From positions 1-6,317 of the forward strand of contig WGFF01000210.1 in NCBI GenBank assembly GCA_015492355.1: a stretch of 6,317 nt of DNA. The letters run 5' to 3'. Shown in pieces: positions 6,315 through 6,317 of the stretch. The translations under genes were made by a program, and so were the position numbers. This DNA comes from Deltaproteobacteria bacterium. GTDB lineage: Bacteria > Desulfobacterota > GWC2-55-46 > S146-73. How positions within the stretch are numbered: the stretch's first letter is position 1; every line of letters starts with the position of its first letter. Under the pieces are notes generated by a model. That model made no database searches. It was not told the DNA's origin and saw nothing but the letters and a program-made list of their open reading frames with translations.

Positions 6315-6317
6315 ACC

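Larger units (their letters stand above)
6124..6317. repeat. Tandem array of 79-bp palindromic repeats (2 full units and a partial third)
   Basis: Units begin with TTGC at 6124, 6203 and 6282, giving an exact 79-base period twice; the third runs off the window. Apart from one T indel, the hairpin loop and a three-base difference (ATG versus GGA at 6177-6179 and its counterpart), the first two units are identical. Each holds a 10-bp GC-rich hairpin, then CCCCCGGGG, ATTACTAAGGT, an AT-rich spacer ATCTATCATAAAAG, and a second hairpin. The repeats are contiguous with no unique spacers, so this is not a CRISPR. They form the leader region of acdAB. They resemble dispersed palindromic (REP-like) repeats, but the family was not identified. 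Confidence 0.9.

Noticed and set aside
6124..6317. CRISPR array
   Set aside because: The whole 79-bp unit repeats head to tail; there are no unique spacers and no cas genes nearby.

Overview
The window reads as chromosomal DNA from an uncultured, probably anaerobic bacterium. Genes are tightly packed with short gaps, Shine-Dalgarno sites are visible, and arginine and isoleucine are mostly encoded by AGG and ATA. That codon style together with the gene content (a phosphorylase-kinase-like GH15 protein, a separate-subunit ADP-forming acetyl-CoA synthetase, a bacterial UvrD-like helicase) would fit a Nitrospirota/Thermodesulfovibrionia- or Thermodesulfobacteriota-like lineage. This placement is an inference from style and content, not a proven one.

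Left half, plus strand (2-3787): three closely spaced genes that look like one transcription unit, with gaps of 29 and 25 bases. They are the 3' part of a GH15-family protein whose closest recognisable relatives are the glucoamylase-like domains of phosphorylase kinase alpha/beta, a cation diffusion facilitator (CDF) metal exporter with an unusual membrane metal site, and a compact UvrD/Rep-family helicase with a much reduced 2B region. No shared pathway is evident among the three.

Centre (3788-4028): a 241-base convergent intergenic region. It holds a strong 10-bp stem-loop followed by TTCAAC, which is either a terminator or the right end of an IS200/IS605-type element, and a second, smaller hairpin nearer the acetyl-CoA synthetase genes.

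Right half, minus strand (6115 down to 4029): acdA-acdB, the alpha and beta subunits of ADP-forming acetate-CoA ligase. They overlap by four bases (ATGA), and their lengths (462 and 233 residues) and active-site histidines match the archaeal two-subunit enzyme. The enzyme interconverts acetyl-CoA + ADP + Pi with acetate + ATP + CoA, which in fermenters gives substrate-level ATP.

Right edge (6124-6317): a tandem array of 79-bp units, each with two hairpins, running up to the acdA ribosome binding site and off the end of the window. The main stem shows a compensatory T-A to C-G change between copies, so the structure appears to be maintained. This array in the acdAB leader is the most unusual item here. 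I found no clearly new multi-gene system.
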